Source of the DNA: Aspidapion aeneum
Taxonomy: Eukaryota; Arthropoda; Insecta; Coleoptera; Brentidae
Length of the DNA: 64,000 nt
Assembly (NCBI GenBank): GCA_963576565.1
Contig: OY755044.1
Coordinates: 47,077,134 to 47,141,133 of the forward strand
Direction of reading: 5' to 3'
Below the pieces are notes generated by a model. That model ran no database searches. It worked only from the letters and a program-made list of their open reading frames with translations, and was not told the DNA's origin. Both the position numbers and the translations under genes were made by a program. This document shows positions 32,255 through 43,850 of this stretch, one piece after another; position 1 is the first letter of the stretch; every line of letters begins with the position of its first letter.

Positions 32255-32794
32255 TGTTTAATGCTGCCAATTATTTTTCTTTATTGTTTTATTTTGAATT
32301 TTTGGAAAACCTAACCTTAAAGTTTGTTTTGATATTTTTGGGCTTTCTGCAGAAACCTTCAAAAAAGAAAGTCCTGTTTGGGAAAAATTCCGATCAGGTG
32401 ATAATTTCTCTCTTTGTTGAAAGTTATTTTCTTTTTGATCACCTGATCATTTTATTAAAATCATGCGCGTTTTTTGCTCACGCTGGGAGTTTTGAAGCGC
32501 CACCCTGTGTGTGACAGGGAAATGAAGAAATCACTTCCGCCAAAAAACTAAAAGAAGTCACACGTGTTTTCTGGTTGAAGACCGAAATTCCAGTCGCAAG
32601 AAAGGGCCGCGACCGCCAGCGAAATTATGAGACTGCTACAGAATTACAGAAGGTAAGCTTCTAGCGTGTTGCCGATTTTTTCCTTTGTTTTTTAGTTTAA
32701 TAGACTCTGTTTTCCCAGGCGGGGCGAATTTAACTTTGGGGTTATTTTTTTGGGATATCTCTAGTTTATCTCCCCTTCAGGGCTCAGAACTCTA
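32255..32794 (+). repeat. BEL-3 5' LTR
   Basis: It starts TGTTTAATGCTGCC. The end is set where similarity to the other LTR stops (CTCAGAACTCTA). TTTGGTCCTTCAGACCC follows directly and is a possible primer-binding site. An internal near-palindrome GATCAGGTGATAATTT..GATCACCTGATC is present in both LTRs. Confidence 0.8.
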
Positions 32795-33333
32795 TTTGGT
32801 CCTTCAGACCCTTATGTTTTGAAAAAGCCCTTTGGATTTTACAGTTTTTTTTGTTAAAAAATTGGTAATTTTATAGTTTTTTTGCAGCAACCACATTTTA
32901 TCGTTTTTTTTTTGCCAGATTCGGACATTGTTGTTTTTGTACCGGTTTTTTTTAGAGTCCGCATGGTTTTGAAGGTTGGTTGCCCCGAGTTTGGTTTATG
33001 ACCTCGTGCGGCGATAAAACAACTCCCGTTCGACATTTGGCAGTGGCCCAGGCCCCCGTTCTTTTTCTTGCTGGCTGACGTTTTATTGACGTTTGTGTGT
33101 TCTAACCTCACAACTTCACGTGTTGTTTTGTTTACCTCCGAGGTTAGAAAATTGTTGATTATTCGTCGGGTTTCGAATTTGTTTGTGTGAAATCCGTCGA
33201 AATTTACCTTCGTTTTTTGCTTTCGTTAAGCGCGAGATTGTTGCCGCGTTCTTAGCGAACCGTACCCGGGTGTTGATAGCGGATTTGTCGCGAAAAAACC
33301 TACTTTTTTGTATCTGATAAAAACTGCTTTGTC

Positions 33334-34122
33334 ATGTCTGACATAAAAGTTTTGAAAAAACAACAAAATAGCGTTTTTAATAAATTAAAAACAACTTATA
33401 ATAGAGCCGTCGAAGCCCAGGGCAATGCAGAGAAGGCAAAAAAGTTAAAACACAGATGGGAAGATGTGCCTTCTCTGGTAAGTCAATTCGATGCATTGCA
33501 TTTTGAAATTATAAGCTTGGATAGTAGTGATCAGATACAAGAAAGTCAGGAAACTTTAGTGCAGGAATTTGATGAAATGAAATACACAATTAGATCGATT
33601 TGTCGTGAGCTCTATCCGGAGGATTACCAAGATGCCTCACAGACAATTTTGAACCATTCCCTGGTAAATGTGGACAGGGGTCTTGAAATTAAAAGAATAG
33701 AGGTACCCCATTTTGACGGTAATCTTAAAAAATGGCCCACCTTTTTTGATATGTTTAAGTCACTTGTTCACGATAAAGCTGACATGAGTGAAATAGCTAA
33801 ATTTCAAGCCTTAAATACCGCTCTGGTGAGAGAGGCTGCATCTGTAATTAGAAACATACCGCTAACCTCTGATAATTATCGAGTAGCCTTCGATGCGATG
33901 ATTAGACGCTTTAATAATAAAAGACTTTTGGTAACAAATTATTGGACGTCTATTTGTCAAGCCCCTTCTGCAAAATCGAGCAACCCACATGATTTGAGGT
34001 TATTGTTGTCCACTTTCCGGGAAAATTTGGAAGCATTGTCAAACTATGATGATGTAGACCTTTTAGATTTTGCTAAAATGATTCTTCTTTTGCAAAAAGT
34101 TGATACCCCATTGAAAACTTAG
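33334..34122 (+). pseudogene. BEL-3 gag, interrupted by an in-frame TAG
   Basis: The ATG opens a coiled-coil-like N-terminus rich in Lys/Gln/Glu, followed by IEVPHFDGNLKKWPTFFDMF, the DUF1759-type gag core. A TAG at 34120-34122 falls inside the gag core, where homologous BEL-1 sequence continues without a break. The same frame continues after it into the zinc knuckles and pol, so the TAG looks like a single nonsense mutation. Confidence 0.85.
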
Positions 34123-37100
34123 TTTGAGATTGAGTATAGTGATAAGGAAATCCCGTCCTATAAAGATTTGTTTAAATTCTTAGAGAAAAATTGTCGGGCT
34201 TTGGAAAATAGTTCTATTTTGAATAAGCCGAAGGAGGTCTCACCTCCTCTACCCCCTTGGAAGGGTGGCAAACCACCCTATCCTGTGTATTTGACTAGAA
34301 CAGGCCAGTCTGGTACTAAAGGTTGTGTTTATTGCCAGCAACAGCCCTACCATCCCTTTGTGAAGTGTACCAGATTTCTGGAATTAGAAGTAGGTCAGCG
34401 CCATCAATTTGTTAAGCGTGAACGATTGTGTTTTAACTGCTTTAGCAAACATGGTGTATCTCAATGCCCTACAAATGCCACGTGTCGTCAGTGCCAGGGT
34501 CTTCACCATTCCCTGTTGCACTTTGTGAAAAGCTCTCCGAGCCCCCAAGTTGATCGTCCAGGGGAGACCCCCCGTATACTTAATAGTGAAGGTGCCCAAC
34601 AGGCATTGTGTACCGCTACACCCAGTAGCAACCATTTTGAACCTCGTAAGAGGAGACCTGTGCTTTTTGCAACTGCCGAAGTTTTAGTTGTAGATGCCAA
34701 CAAGAAGTATGTGTCTTGTCGGGCAATTTTAGATTCCGCTAGTGAAGCGTCCTTTGTAACCGTCTCTTTGGCTGAGAGGTTAGGACTTAAAGTAGCTCCG
34801 AATATAACTCCTATTGCAGGAATAAATGGCATGATTTCTAGTACATCAGATGACAATGTAACATTGCAAATAGGCTCCTCCAAGTTTCCTGATAGTTTGT
34901 TTTCCTGTGATGCCATTCTTATTCCTAAAATTTGTAGAACCATACCTGTGACTGTTGTAGAATATGATTCTATTCAGTGGCCGTACCTAAAAAATTTAGA
35001 TTTTGCTGATCCTAATTTTGGACAACCTAGTACTGTAGACCTTTTAATTGGTGTTGATTTGTTTGGTCAGATGCTTGTGCCTGGCTTTAAAAAAGGAGAA
35101 AATGGAGGACCTTGTGCCATTAATTCAATATTTGGTTGGATACTCCTTGGTGGTATTGATGGTCCTCGTAAAACTCAAAAACCCATTAGTTTGTTGACCT
35201 CAGTGTCTTCCCCTATAGAATCTCGATTGGATAGTACCTTACAAAGGTTTTGGGAACTAGAATCGACCCCTCAAAAAATCCCTCTTTCCTCTGATGAAGA
35301 TTTGTGTGAAAAAATATTTGTTACCACTCATTCAAGAACTGAGTCCGGCAGATATGTTGTTCGCTTGCCTTTCAGAGAGCCTCGACAAGAACTTGGTAAC
35401 TCTAAAGGTCAAGCATTGCGTAGATTTAATATGATGGAAAACCGATTGTTGAAAAATCCTGCTTTGTATAGTGCTTACAAAGACTTTGTTCAGGATTTCC
35501 TAGACCAGGGGCATATGAAATTGGACAATTCTAGCCCTGACTTCCATTCATATTTTATTCCACACCACCCAGTTGTGAAGGCAGATGGTGACTTGTCAAA
35601 AATTCGAATTGTTTTTGATGAATCTGCCAAGACCTCAAATAGTCGTAGCTTAAATTCTGTTTTATTGGTAGGACCTAAACTCCAAAGAGATATTGTGTCA
35701 ATATTGCTTACTTTTCGCCTTTATAGTGTTGTATATTCTAGTGACATACGTCAAATGTTCAGGCAGATTTATATGCATCAGGCTGATGTGTGTTATCAAA
35801 AGATATTGTGACGGTTCGACCCAACCGAGGAGATTCAAGAGTACTCTCTTCAAACAGTAACTTATGGTGTGAATTCGAGCCCATACCTAGCTATTCGTAC
35901 TCTTCACCAGCTCGTTAAAGATCATGGCAGTGGCTTTCCACTAGCGAGCAAGGTGTTGATGCATACTACTTATGTGGACGATGCCATCGGATTAGCTAAT
36001 TCTGTAGCTGAAGCTTTAGAAAGCCAGAAACAGCTAATTGCGTTGTTAAAATTGGGTTGTTTTGAACTTCGTAAGTGGACCAGCAACACTCCTGAGTTAC
36101 TAGAATCGGTTCCAGCTAGTCATCAGCAACCAATTTGCTTTGATGATGAATCTGCTGGTTTAAAAATCCTTGGACTAAAGTGGTGTCCAAAATTGGATTC
36201 GTTTTGTTATGATGTGATGCCCATGGAAAGACCTTGTACCAAGAGAAACATTCTCTCTGAGATTGCAAGGATATATGATCCACTCGGGTTCCTAGCCCCA
36301 GTTGTTTTGGTTGCTAAGTGTTTAATGCAACGTTTGTGGGTCCAGGGTCTTTCATGGGATGATACCCCCTCCAGTGATATTGTTGCACAGTGGCAACTCT
36401 ATGTGTCGCAACTACCATTATTATCTTCGATATCAATACCTCGTTATATTGTGAAGCAAAATGCTGTCACCACTGAATTGCATGGCTTTTGTGACGCCTC
36501 AATGTGTGCATATGGTGGTGCAGTATATATTCGACAAATTGAGTTGGATGGAAATATTTCTATCTTCCTTTTGTGTGGGAAAAGTAGGGTGTGCCATTTG
36601 AAAATTATTTCTATTCCACGCTTAGAATTGTGTGCTGCTGTATTGTTGGCAGAGCTATTGGAGTTTGTTGGCAATCATCTTGATTGCATCCCGATTGATA
36701 AGATTTTTGCTTGGTCTGACTCCAGCGTTACCCTTGCTTGGATAAAATCGTGTCCATCAAAACGAAAGGTTTTTGTAGCCAATCGTGTAACGACTATTCA
36801 AGAGAAAGTTCCCCCCAGCTGTTGGTACCATGTAAATGGTAAGGAGAACCCAGCTGATTGCTTATCCCGGAGCTTACTTCCTGGTCAATTGATAGACCAT
36901 CCTCTTTGGTTTACTGGACCATCCTGGTTGGCCCAGTCTAGTGAAACATGGCCTATGAACCATAAAATTGATGCGTTTGATGCTGATCTACCCCCTGAGG
37001 AAAATCGTTTTGTTTTTGTGACAGAAATACCCCTTGATGAAGTGCAGCTGTTACTCACTAAGTACTCCTCTTTACGTAAAATCTTGGGCATTGTTGCCTT

Positions 37101-38450
37101 TTGTTTGAGACCTTTTCGAGTGAAAAAAGATCCTTCTTTATCTTTTCCTACTAAAGCCCTCAATGAGGCAGATCTTTATTATGCTACTTTAGTTGTTGTG
37201 CGAGTTGTACAACAAGAAGTTTCTTTTGAAGATTTGAAAAGGATACGTAAGGGTGAGAGTTGTGCTAAGCCTCTTCGAAAGTTAGCTCCTTTTCTTGATT
37301 CCCATGGTGTTCTCAGGGTGGGCGGTAGATTACGTCACACTGATTTAGCATATGAGGTGAAACACCCCATGTTGTTGCCTCGTAGTCATAGGCTTACCAC
37401 TTTGATTATTGAAAAATTCCATAATGAGCATGGACATCCAGGTCCTCGCTTATTGGAGTACCTCCTAAATCAACAGTTTTGGCTTTTGTCGGTGAAAAGT
37501 GCCATTCACAGTGTTGTTTCCAAGTGTTTTTGTTGTGCCAGGGTAAATCCCAAACCATTGCACCCATTCATGGGTGACCTTCCTAAATTTAGAGTGTCCC
37601 AGGTGAAGCCCTTTTCCCATGTTAGTGTAGATTTTATGGGTCCATTCTCCATCACGTTAACCAAGCGTCGTGGTGTAAAAAGTCAAAAGGCTTATGGGTG
37701 TATTTTTGTTTGTTTCCCAACAAAGGCCATTCACCTGGAGGCTGTTTCTGATTTGTCCACTGATGCATTTTTGGCTGCCCTCCGCCGATTTGTTGGTAGA
37801 CGTGGCAGATGTGCTGCCCTCTACAGTGACCAGGGCACTAATTTTGTTGGGGCAAATAACCTCCTTGTGTCCTATTGTCAGCAAGCTGCTGAGACTTTAG
37901 CGATTAAGTGGTGTTTTAATCCACCCGCCAGTCCGCATTTTGGTGGAAGAGAATTGTGGGGGATCAAATCCTAGCCTTTGAAGAGTTGATGACTGTATTG
38001 GTTCAGATTGAGGCTATTTTAAATAGTCGACCATTGTGTAGTATGAGCCCTGATCCTCATGACTTTCAAAGTCTTACTCCTGGACATTTCCTCACTTTGG
38101 AACCCTTGACAGCCCCTCCCGATGAAGACCTAACCAATGTTAAGTTAAACCGTCTCCATCGCTGGCAGCTTGTTCAGCAGATCCAGCAGCATTTTTGACG
38201 CCGCTGGCATATGGAGTATTTACAGTCGTTGCAACAACGCGAAAGATGGAATACCCCCGATAACCGTCCAAAAGTTGGAACATTAGTAGCGTTGAAAGAC
38301 GAAAACCTACCCCCATTGAAGTGGTCACTCGGTAGAATTGAAAAAATTTACTCGAGTCCAGATAGAATCCCCCGTGTCGTGCAAGTAAAAACCGCGAAAG
38401 GATTACTTGACCGTAGTTTGGTGAAGGTATGTCCGTTACCCAGCCAGTAA
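34123..38450 (+). pseudogene. BEL-3 gag C-terminus and pol (protease, RT, RNase H, integrase)
   Basis: Zinc knuckles (CVYCQQQPYHPFVKC, CFNCFSKHGVSQC) lead to a protease with ILDSASEASFVT. The RT has SSDIRQMFRQIYMH and the catalytic YVDDAIG. RNase H has LHGFCDASMCAYGG. The integrase has a zinc module ending KCFCCARVN, then VDFMGPF and YSDQGTNFVG. A deletion at about 37942 removes the block that should hold the catalytic Glu and shifts the frame. In-frame TGA codons at 35809 and 38196 stand where Trp is expected. The protein ends at 38450 after a typical WSLGRIEKIY tail. Confidence 0.88.
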
Positions 38451-38658
38451 CCAACCTTCAAAGCCTTGTGTAGCGGGAATCATGCTTATTTGAATTAACT
38501 TAAGTATGACGTCCATAGTTATTGCGATAAAATTATTGTTGCAAAAAATGCTAATTTATTGTTTAGACCTTTTGGGTAATTTAATAACCTTTTTTTTTTA
38601 TTTTTTTTGTTTTTTGGGTTTTTTCTATAAAAATTGGGAATTTTTATGGTGGGCGGAA

Positions 38659-39198
38659 TGTTTAATGCTGCCAGTTATTTTTCTTTATTGTTTTATTTTG
38701 AATTTTTGGAAAACCTAACCTTAAAGTTTGTTTTGATATTTTTGGGCTTTCTGCAGAAACCTTCAAAAAAGAAAGTCCTGTTTGGGAAAAATTCCGATCA
38801 GGTGATAATTTCTCTCTTTGTTGAAAGTTATTTTCTTTTTGATCACCTGATCGTTTTATTAAAATCATGCGCGTTTTTTGCTCACGCTGGGAGTTTTGAA
38901 GCGCCACCCTGTGTGTGACAGGGGAATGAAGAAATCACTTCCGCCAAAAAACTAAAAGAAGTCACACGTGTTTTCGGGTTGAAGACCGAAATTCCAGTCG
39001 CAATAAAGGGCCGCGACCGCCAGTGAAATTTTGAGACTGCTACAGAATTACGGAAGGTAAGCTTCTAGCGTGTTGCCGATTTTTTCCTTTGTTTTTTAGT
39101 TTAATAGACTCTGTTTTCCCAGGCGGGGCGAATTTAACTTTGGGGTTATTTTTTTGGGATATCTCTAGTTTTTCTCCCCTTCAGGGCTCAGATCTCTA
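38659..39198 (+). repeat. BEL-3 3' LTR
   Basis: It is preceded by a purine-rich tract (GGTGGGCGGAA) and begins TGTTTAATGCTGCC. It matches the 5' LTR with about nine differences, among them one single-base length change in the G run after GTGTGTGACA. Confidence 0.85.
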
Positions 39199-39201
39199 GT
39201 T

Positions 39202-39600
39202 TATCATAGTTCCTGTCAGCCTTCCAAAGCTCAGATCACTAGCGTTTTTGGAAGTGGGCAATGCTACTTTTACATAACATTTATAGGGAAGGGAAGGAAA
39301 TTAAAATTTTATTGTATTAAATTTTTTTTTCCTACAGTGTTATCATAGTTTCTATCGGCCTTCCAAAGCTCAGCTCTCTAGCGTTTCTGGAAGTAGGCAA
39401 TGTTACTTTTACATAACTTTATATTTATAGAGGAGGGAAGTAAATTAAAATTTGGGGGTTTTGAAATTTTTAGCATTACACAATGTTACTATTACATAAC
39501 TTTACATGTATAGGAGAGGGAAATAAATTAGAATTTTGGGGTTTTTATCAGTCTGCCAAATTTTAGCTTTGTAGCAGGTCTGGAAGTACAGTAGAATTTT
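39202..39600. repeat. Three diverged tandem units of about 139 bp
   Basis: Units start TATCATAGTT[CT]CT at 39202 and 39341, with a partial third unit from about 39476. Each contains CCTTCCAAAGCTCAG or a relative, GGAAGT[AG]GGCAATG[CT]TAC, TACATAAC and a purine-rich GGGAAG..AAATTA phrase. The CTTCAGGGCTCAGATCTCTAG end of the BEL-3 LTR resembles the middle of the unit. Confidence 0.7.
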
Positions 39601-40255
39601 GATGATCTATACATGATTGAGTGGCAATTTCGACGTTTGTTAAAATTTTGTAACTACTTTATGGAAGTCCATGAAACTTGGAGGGGTACCTTTATGAAGA
39701 TCTACGACTGTGCAAAGTTTGAGTTTCGTAGCTCATTCCGAAGTAGATTTTTAGGGAGGTCAAATATGGGCTGAAATGTTTCAAGAAAAGATGGTACAGC
39801 AGTTGCGCGAACTTGGCCGGGCACTGCGGTGCCCTCAGATCAGTTAGCGGAAGGATCGAAGCGTTTGCTCCTAACGGTACCTACTATTACAGGAGGTTCC
39901 ATTGTTTTCAGAAACTTTTTGCATTTTTGGAGGTTTTTCACACCAGCTACCGTTACCGAGCAAAAAAATAAAAAACGATTTGGATTTGAATTTGGAAATT
40001 ACAAAAAATTCTTTTTATTTTAGCTCACACGTGAGCCTGCCAAAAAGAAGTTATTTTTAGAAAATATAGTCCATATTATGGTGGAGCCGTTGAATATAAA
40101 TAAAATTGTTTTAAACAAATAGTCCCGACATGTTTCATTTATTATTGAGTATTGTATTTGACTCGTTTCCTTTTGTCGGTTGGCTCCTTGAGCCGTGGTT
40201 GCACATTTCAAGATTCAAAATCGCTATATTACAAAATTATTAATCCTAGGGTATA
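39601..40255. other. RFT1 intron, no gene seen
   Basis: AT-rich intron. GCTCACACGTGAGC at 40022-40035 is a short palindrome related to the ends of repeat H, without the rest of that repeat. Nothing else is supported. Confidence 0.45.
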
Positions 40256-40447
40256 TACGAGGTGTGACAATTAAATTTTAAGACTGGCCCCCGTACTAAC
40301 AGGTTTTAAATCTCCACGCCTCGGGCGGTTGGAGTTATTAACCTTGATGTGCGTTCTACTACCGCGCGCAATCTTGTCGCCTTTTCTCTACTAATTTGGC
40401 TTACGCAGTGGTTTGAAGCGGATCGTGCATAGCTCATTTGCCGGAAT

Positions 40448-40665
40448 TATGACAAACGAAAAAATTGAGCAACATATTAATTTAAAGTAAAACAAAAAAA
40501 AAACGGCTACTGAATACTTTTACATGTTAAAAAATGTCTGGAGAGCAGTTTATGTCTTGCGCAGTGATTTTTATGTGGCATAAAAGCTTTTTCGAGGGTC
40601 GTAAAAAAGTTAAAGATGATGAACGAGAAGGGCGCTCCAGCACATCCATGCTGCTCATTTTTTTT
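40448..40665 (+). pseudogene. Mariner transposase N-terminal fragment
   Basis: MTNEKIEQHINLK is readable from about 40449, then stops. In another frame CAVIFMWHKSFFEGRKKV followed by DDEREGRSSTS matches the HTH-linker region of mariner transposases (the WHKxFxxGR and DDxRxGRPSTS blocks). Stops and frame changes show decay. Confidence 0.7.
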
Positions 40666-40783
40666 TCGATATAAGGGTGGTTATTCTTATTGAATGGGCG
40701 CGTAAGGGTCAAACAGTGAACCAACATTTATATTTGGCAGTATTTATGTAGCTAAGGCCACGTGTTAAGAAAAACGTCCAGAT

Positions 40784-40969
40784 TTGTGGAAAAACAACGC
40801 GTGGCTGCTCTACCAGGACAATGCAGCGGCCCACAATGCCCTATCCATTAGGCAGTTTTTAGCTAATAAGAAGATCCCCGTCGTTAACCACCCACCATAT
40901 TCACCAGACTTGGCCCCTTGCTACTTTAACCTGTTTCCGAAAGTGAAAAAATCGTTAAAGACCTCATAA
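40784..40969 (+). pseudogene. Mariner transposase catalytic C-terminal fragment, third Asp lost
   Basis: The frame shows WLLYQDNAAAHNALSIRQFL and HPPYSPDLAPCYFNLFPKVK. In DD34D mariners the QDN Asp and an Asp in the APxD position are separated by 34 residues. Here that last position is Tyr (APCY), so catalysis would be lost even without the frame damage upstream. Confidence 0.8.
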
Positions 40970-41079
40970 CAGCCTCTCTTCTGATGATTTCTAAAATTGC
41001 TTCCAACATTGAAAAAAAACGGATGCAACGCTGCGTCGATAGAGAAGGGGACAACATTGATAGGGATTAGTATTTAAAT

Positions 41080-41407
41080 TAGGGATGGGCTCTCGGAGCA
41101 GTACTTGTTCATTTCGGAACAGGTTTTTCAAGTTGTTCCGGTTGGGCGGAACAGTTCCTCGGATAACAGAAATAATCGGCTGTCGACGAACAAAGAAAGC
41201 CCAGGAAAGACATGACCTTTTTTTTTTGTTTTTATTGGTCGCAAATTTTTGTATGGGCGTCCTTTTCAACATTTGACCCCCCGCCCATGAGGCACGCTGC
41301 GCTATTTTGACCAGTCCAGCTCGGAACAGGATTTTCGGAACAGGTTTTTTCGGGAATCGGAACAGTTTGTACCTGTTCCTAAAAATACGCTGTTCCGTCC
41401 ATCCCTA
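41080..41407. mobile_element. hAT-like miniature element (328 bp), duplication ATTTAAAT
   Basis: The termini TAGGGATGG and CCATCCCTA are inverted repeats. ATTTAAAT flanks both sides (41072-41079 and 41408-41415). The interior has many GGAACAG/TGTTCC phrases, in both orientations. It is inserted within the mariner, so it is younger. Confidence 0.88.
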
Positions 41408-41464
41408 ATTTAAATAAAGTAGATTTTTTAAAACAGTCTTATAATTTTATTGTCACACCTCGTA

Positions 41465-41990
41465 CCCCAGTAAACTAATCATTCATCTATGCCTCGTACA
41501 TATATGGCATAGATAAAGGATTTTTGCTGCGGTTCAGTCAGCTTTTCATATATGGTTGCACATTGTTTGTGGTGCATTTCAAATTTTTAACTTTATATTT
41601 TTGCAGTTTATTTTAATACCAATTTTAATTTTGATGATTGTCAGTGAAGTATAACATATATCGCCCTCTTGTTATACATAAGTTTTCCAATGTATTATCG
41701 GGTACGACCATGGTACGACGGTCAACACTGTCTGTGGTCTGTTTCAAATACAAATACTAGTCAAATTTAGGGTCACTGCATCCAGGATGCCGTGACCCCC
41801 AAATTTAATTATCAGCACCATCTATTTTAACTATTAAAAACTTATTTTATAATAATAATAAACTTAAATATCTACTTCGCTGTTTTTCATAATAATTATA
41901 TTATTATATTATTTATTAATTATAATATTAAATTAAATTAGTTAATTTTTTTTTAAATATTATGGTTCTTATGAGCTTTTATTTTGTTTT
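41465..41990. other. RFT1 intron, no gene seen
   Basis: AT-rich sequence. GGTCACTGCATCCAGGATGCCGTGACC (about 41771-41797) is a near-palindrome. No gene or RNA is supported. Confidence 0.45.
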
Positions 41991-42712
41991 AGCTCACACT
42001 ACTACTATACTATAGTAGTGTGTTAGCTCACACTACTACTATACTATAGTAGTGTGAGCTATTGTGATCCTAATTTTTTCGAGAAAAAAAAAGTTGCTCC
42101 GATTTCAAAAATTTTTATATATCTTTGCGTTTCAGATGATTTTGAAACTTTTTTGTCTTGCTGTCTGTCTGTCTGTCTGTATGTCTGTCTGTAACGACCA
42201 ACCCGCATAACTCAAAAACCGCTTGTCCGATTAAATGAAATTTGGTACCTAGGCTGAGTCTTGGGCCGTGGTGGTCCCATTAAAAAATGAACGAAATCCA
42301 CCGAACGCAAATCACATAAAAGGGTGGGGGTAGATTTCAAAAATGAGAGTTTATGTGAAAATATGGCGTGTGTGATATCAAACGAAAGGTAATTAAGTCT
42401 GGAGTTAAACAAAATGAATTTTAAGTTATTTAAAAAAAGGGTGGGGGTAGATGTCAAAAATTAGAGTTTAAGTGAAAATATGGCGTGTATGATATCAAAC
42501 AAAAGGTAAATTAGTCTGGAGTTAAACAAAATACATTTTAGTTTTTAAAAAAAGGGTGGCGGTAGATTTTAAAAATTTCGAGTTTAAGGCAAAACATGGC
42601 TTGTGTGGTATCAAACGAAAGGTAATTGAGTCTGGAGTTAAATAAAATATATTTCAGTTTTTAGTTATATTAGCTCACACGTACACTATAACTACAGTAC
42701 TTAGTGTGAGCT
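41991..42712. repeat. Hairpin-capped repeat H, copy 2 with doubled left cap
   Basis: Two AGCTCACACTACTACTATAC palindromes stand in tandem at the left end (41991-42024 and 42025-42060), the first truncated. The right cap is at 42672-42712. Inside are TTTTTTCGAGAAAAAAAAAG, the GTCT microsatellite and three tandem units of about 118 bp (from about 42318, 42431 and 42548), one more than in copy 1. Beyond the right cap both copies continue GCCCATA[GT]ATTGGCAGAGTA, so the true end may lie outside the hairpin. Confidence 0.78.
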
Positions 42713-42742
42713 TAGGTGCCCATAGATTGGCAGAGTATTTTT

Positions 42743-43350
42743 GGTTGTGCAACTATATACATTACTATTTTTACCCAAGTTTAGTCAATAATGAGCAGAA
42801 GTTCCTTTGACTTTTTTATATTTTTACATTCTTTTATATTTATTTTTTTATATTTATATGATCAGGATAATCTGTTTGTACTTTAAAATTGTTTGGTTTT
42901 CGTATCCCTGTGACATTACTTTGATTTGGTTTCGTGGGTCGTGGGATAGGCTTTGATGGAGAAAAAAACAATTTTTCCTTGGCATGTTTCGTTAGTGTAT
43001 TCTAAATCTAAACGTCTCAAGGAAAAATTTGTACTTTAAAGTCCTTAAAAAAATTCAGGGGCAGGGAAAGTTTTAACAACCTATATCTCGGTTAGGAAGC
43101 GTTTTCCAAAATATTCTTTTCGTCTAAACGGGCAGTGCCTGGTTTAATGTTCGAAGGCTCGCCCTGTGCTAATTTTAAAATATTTTTTTTTGTGTTTTTT
43201 GCCACAACAAAATAAGTTTGACTGGTCAAACCCAACCCTAACTTTGTTTGGTGATCCGTGGCATTAGTAGAATTACAATTTGACTAAAATATGGCGTGAC
43301 GAAAATATACAAATGTAACGGAAATATTAAAAACTCGTATTAAAAAAAAT
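42743..43350. other. RFT1 intron, no gene seen
   Basis: AT-rich intron. I see no repeat partner, RNA or reading frame that I can support. Confidence 0.45.
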
Positions 43351-43426
43351 TGATGCATGACGGCTCTGATACCTTCCTAGGCCATTAGCACACTTCAAGT
43401 AAACTCCATGAGCTATATCAGCCATG
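43351..43426 (-). repeat. Interspersed repeat family A, reverse copy
   Basis: Reverse complement of the first 75 bases of the window with scattered mismatches; it contains ATACCTTCCTAGGCCATTAG. It precedes a family B copy by about 180 bp. Confidence 0.6.
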
Positions 43427-43609
43427 AAAACAGTTTTTTGTTAATATCTCAGAAACGAAAGTTCCTATGAAGTTTTTGGTTATTACACAAATTCTGAAGA
43501 AAAATGTCCTACTATATTCCGAAAACCGCATATTGATGCGATGCTCCGGTAAAAAGTTAGAAAATTTTTTAACTGTCAATAGCACAGCATAGCAGAGGAC
43601 AGCTCGTTA

Positions 43610-43850
43610 CGGTTTCGAACACTATTTTACCTGAAAATTTCATAACAAGCGATTTAGCGGTTTAGGAGCTCTTATCTCTTCTTATTACGGACAGGCATGC
43701 ACATACACAAACAGACGTCACGTCCTTATTGCTAAGATAGGTCCAAATACACCCAAACAACACATTTTCGGCATTATGTAAAAAAAAAATTCGTCGAAAA
43801 CAATACCTTCTCCAGCCATTGCTGCGCGGGCTAGGAAGGTAAAAAAGCAA
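43610..43850 (+). repeat. Interspersed repeat family B, second copy
   Basis: Matches 765-1000 in the same orientation. ATTGCTAAGATAGGTCCAAA and CACCCAAACAACACATTT are the clearest shared phrases. Non-coding. The stretch from here to the next RFT1 exon (43851-44366) shows nothing else. Confidence 0.65.

Larger units (their letters stand above)
32255..39198 (+). mobile_element. BEL-3: BEL/Pao retrotransposon of a second lineage, inactive
   Basis: Two LTRs of about 540 bp begin TGTTTAATGCTGCCA. Between them gag and pol lie in one long frame on the plus strand, in BEL/Pao order. Its proteins differ clearly from BEL-1 and BEL-2 and it is antisense to RFT1. The LTRs differ at about nine sites by eye, so it is fairly young. 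Three stops and a deletion that removes the integrase Glu block have inactivated it. GTTTT before and GTTTA after may be an imperfect 5-bp duplication. The exact LTR end is uncertain by about 8 bp. Confidence 0.9.
40258..41462 (+). mobile_element. Mariner element, internally deleted and carrying a nested hAT element
   Basis: The ends CGAGGTGTGACAATTAAA and, reversed, CGAGGTGTGACAATAAAA are terminal inverted repeats, each flanked by TA (40256-40257 and 41463-41464). Without the nested element it is about 870 bp, short of the usual 1.3 kb. Part of the middle of the transposase is missing near 40690-40750. Confidence 0.88.

Noticed and set aside
32854..33111. Minus-strand Lys/Thr-rich frame upstream of the BEL-3 gag
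   Set aside because: It lies in the element leader, is antisense, resembles no known protein, and its composition reflects T-rich plus-strand sequence.
33334..38450. Treating the in-frame TAG/TGA codons of BEL-3 as programmed recoding
   Set aside because: They fall inside the gag core, the RT and the integrase tail rather than at a gag-pol boundary, so they are nonsense mutations.
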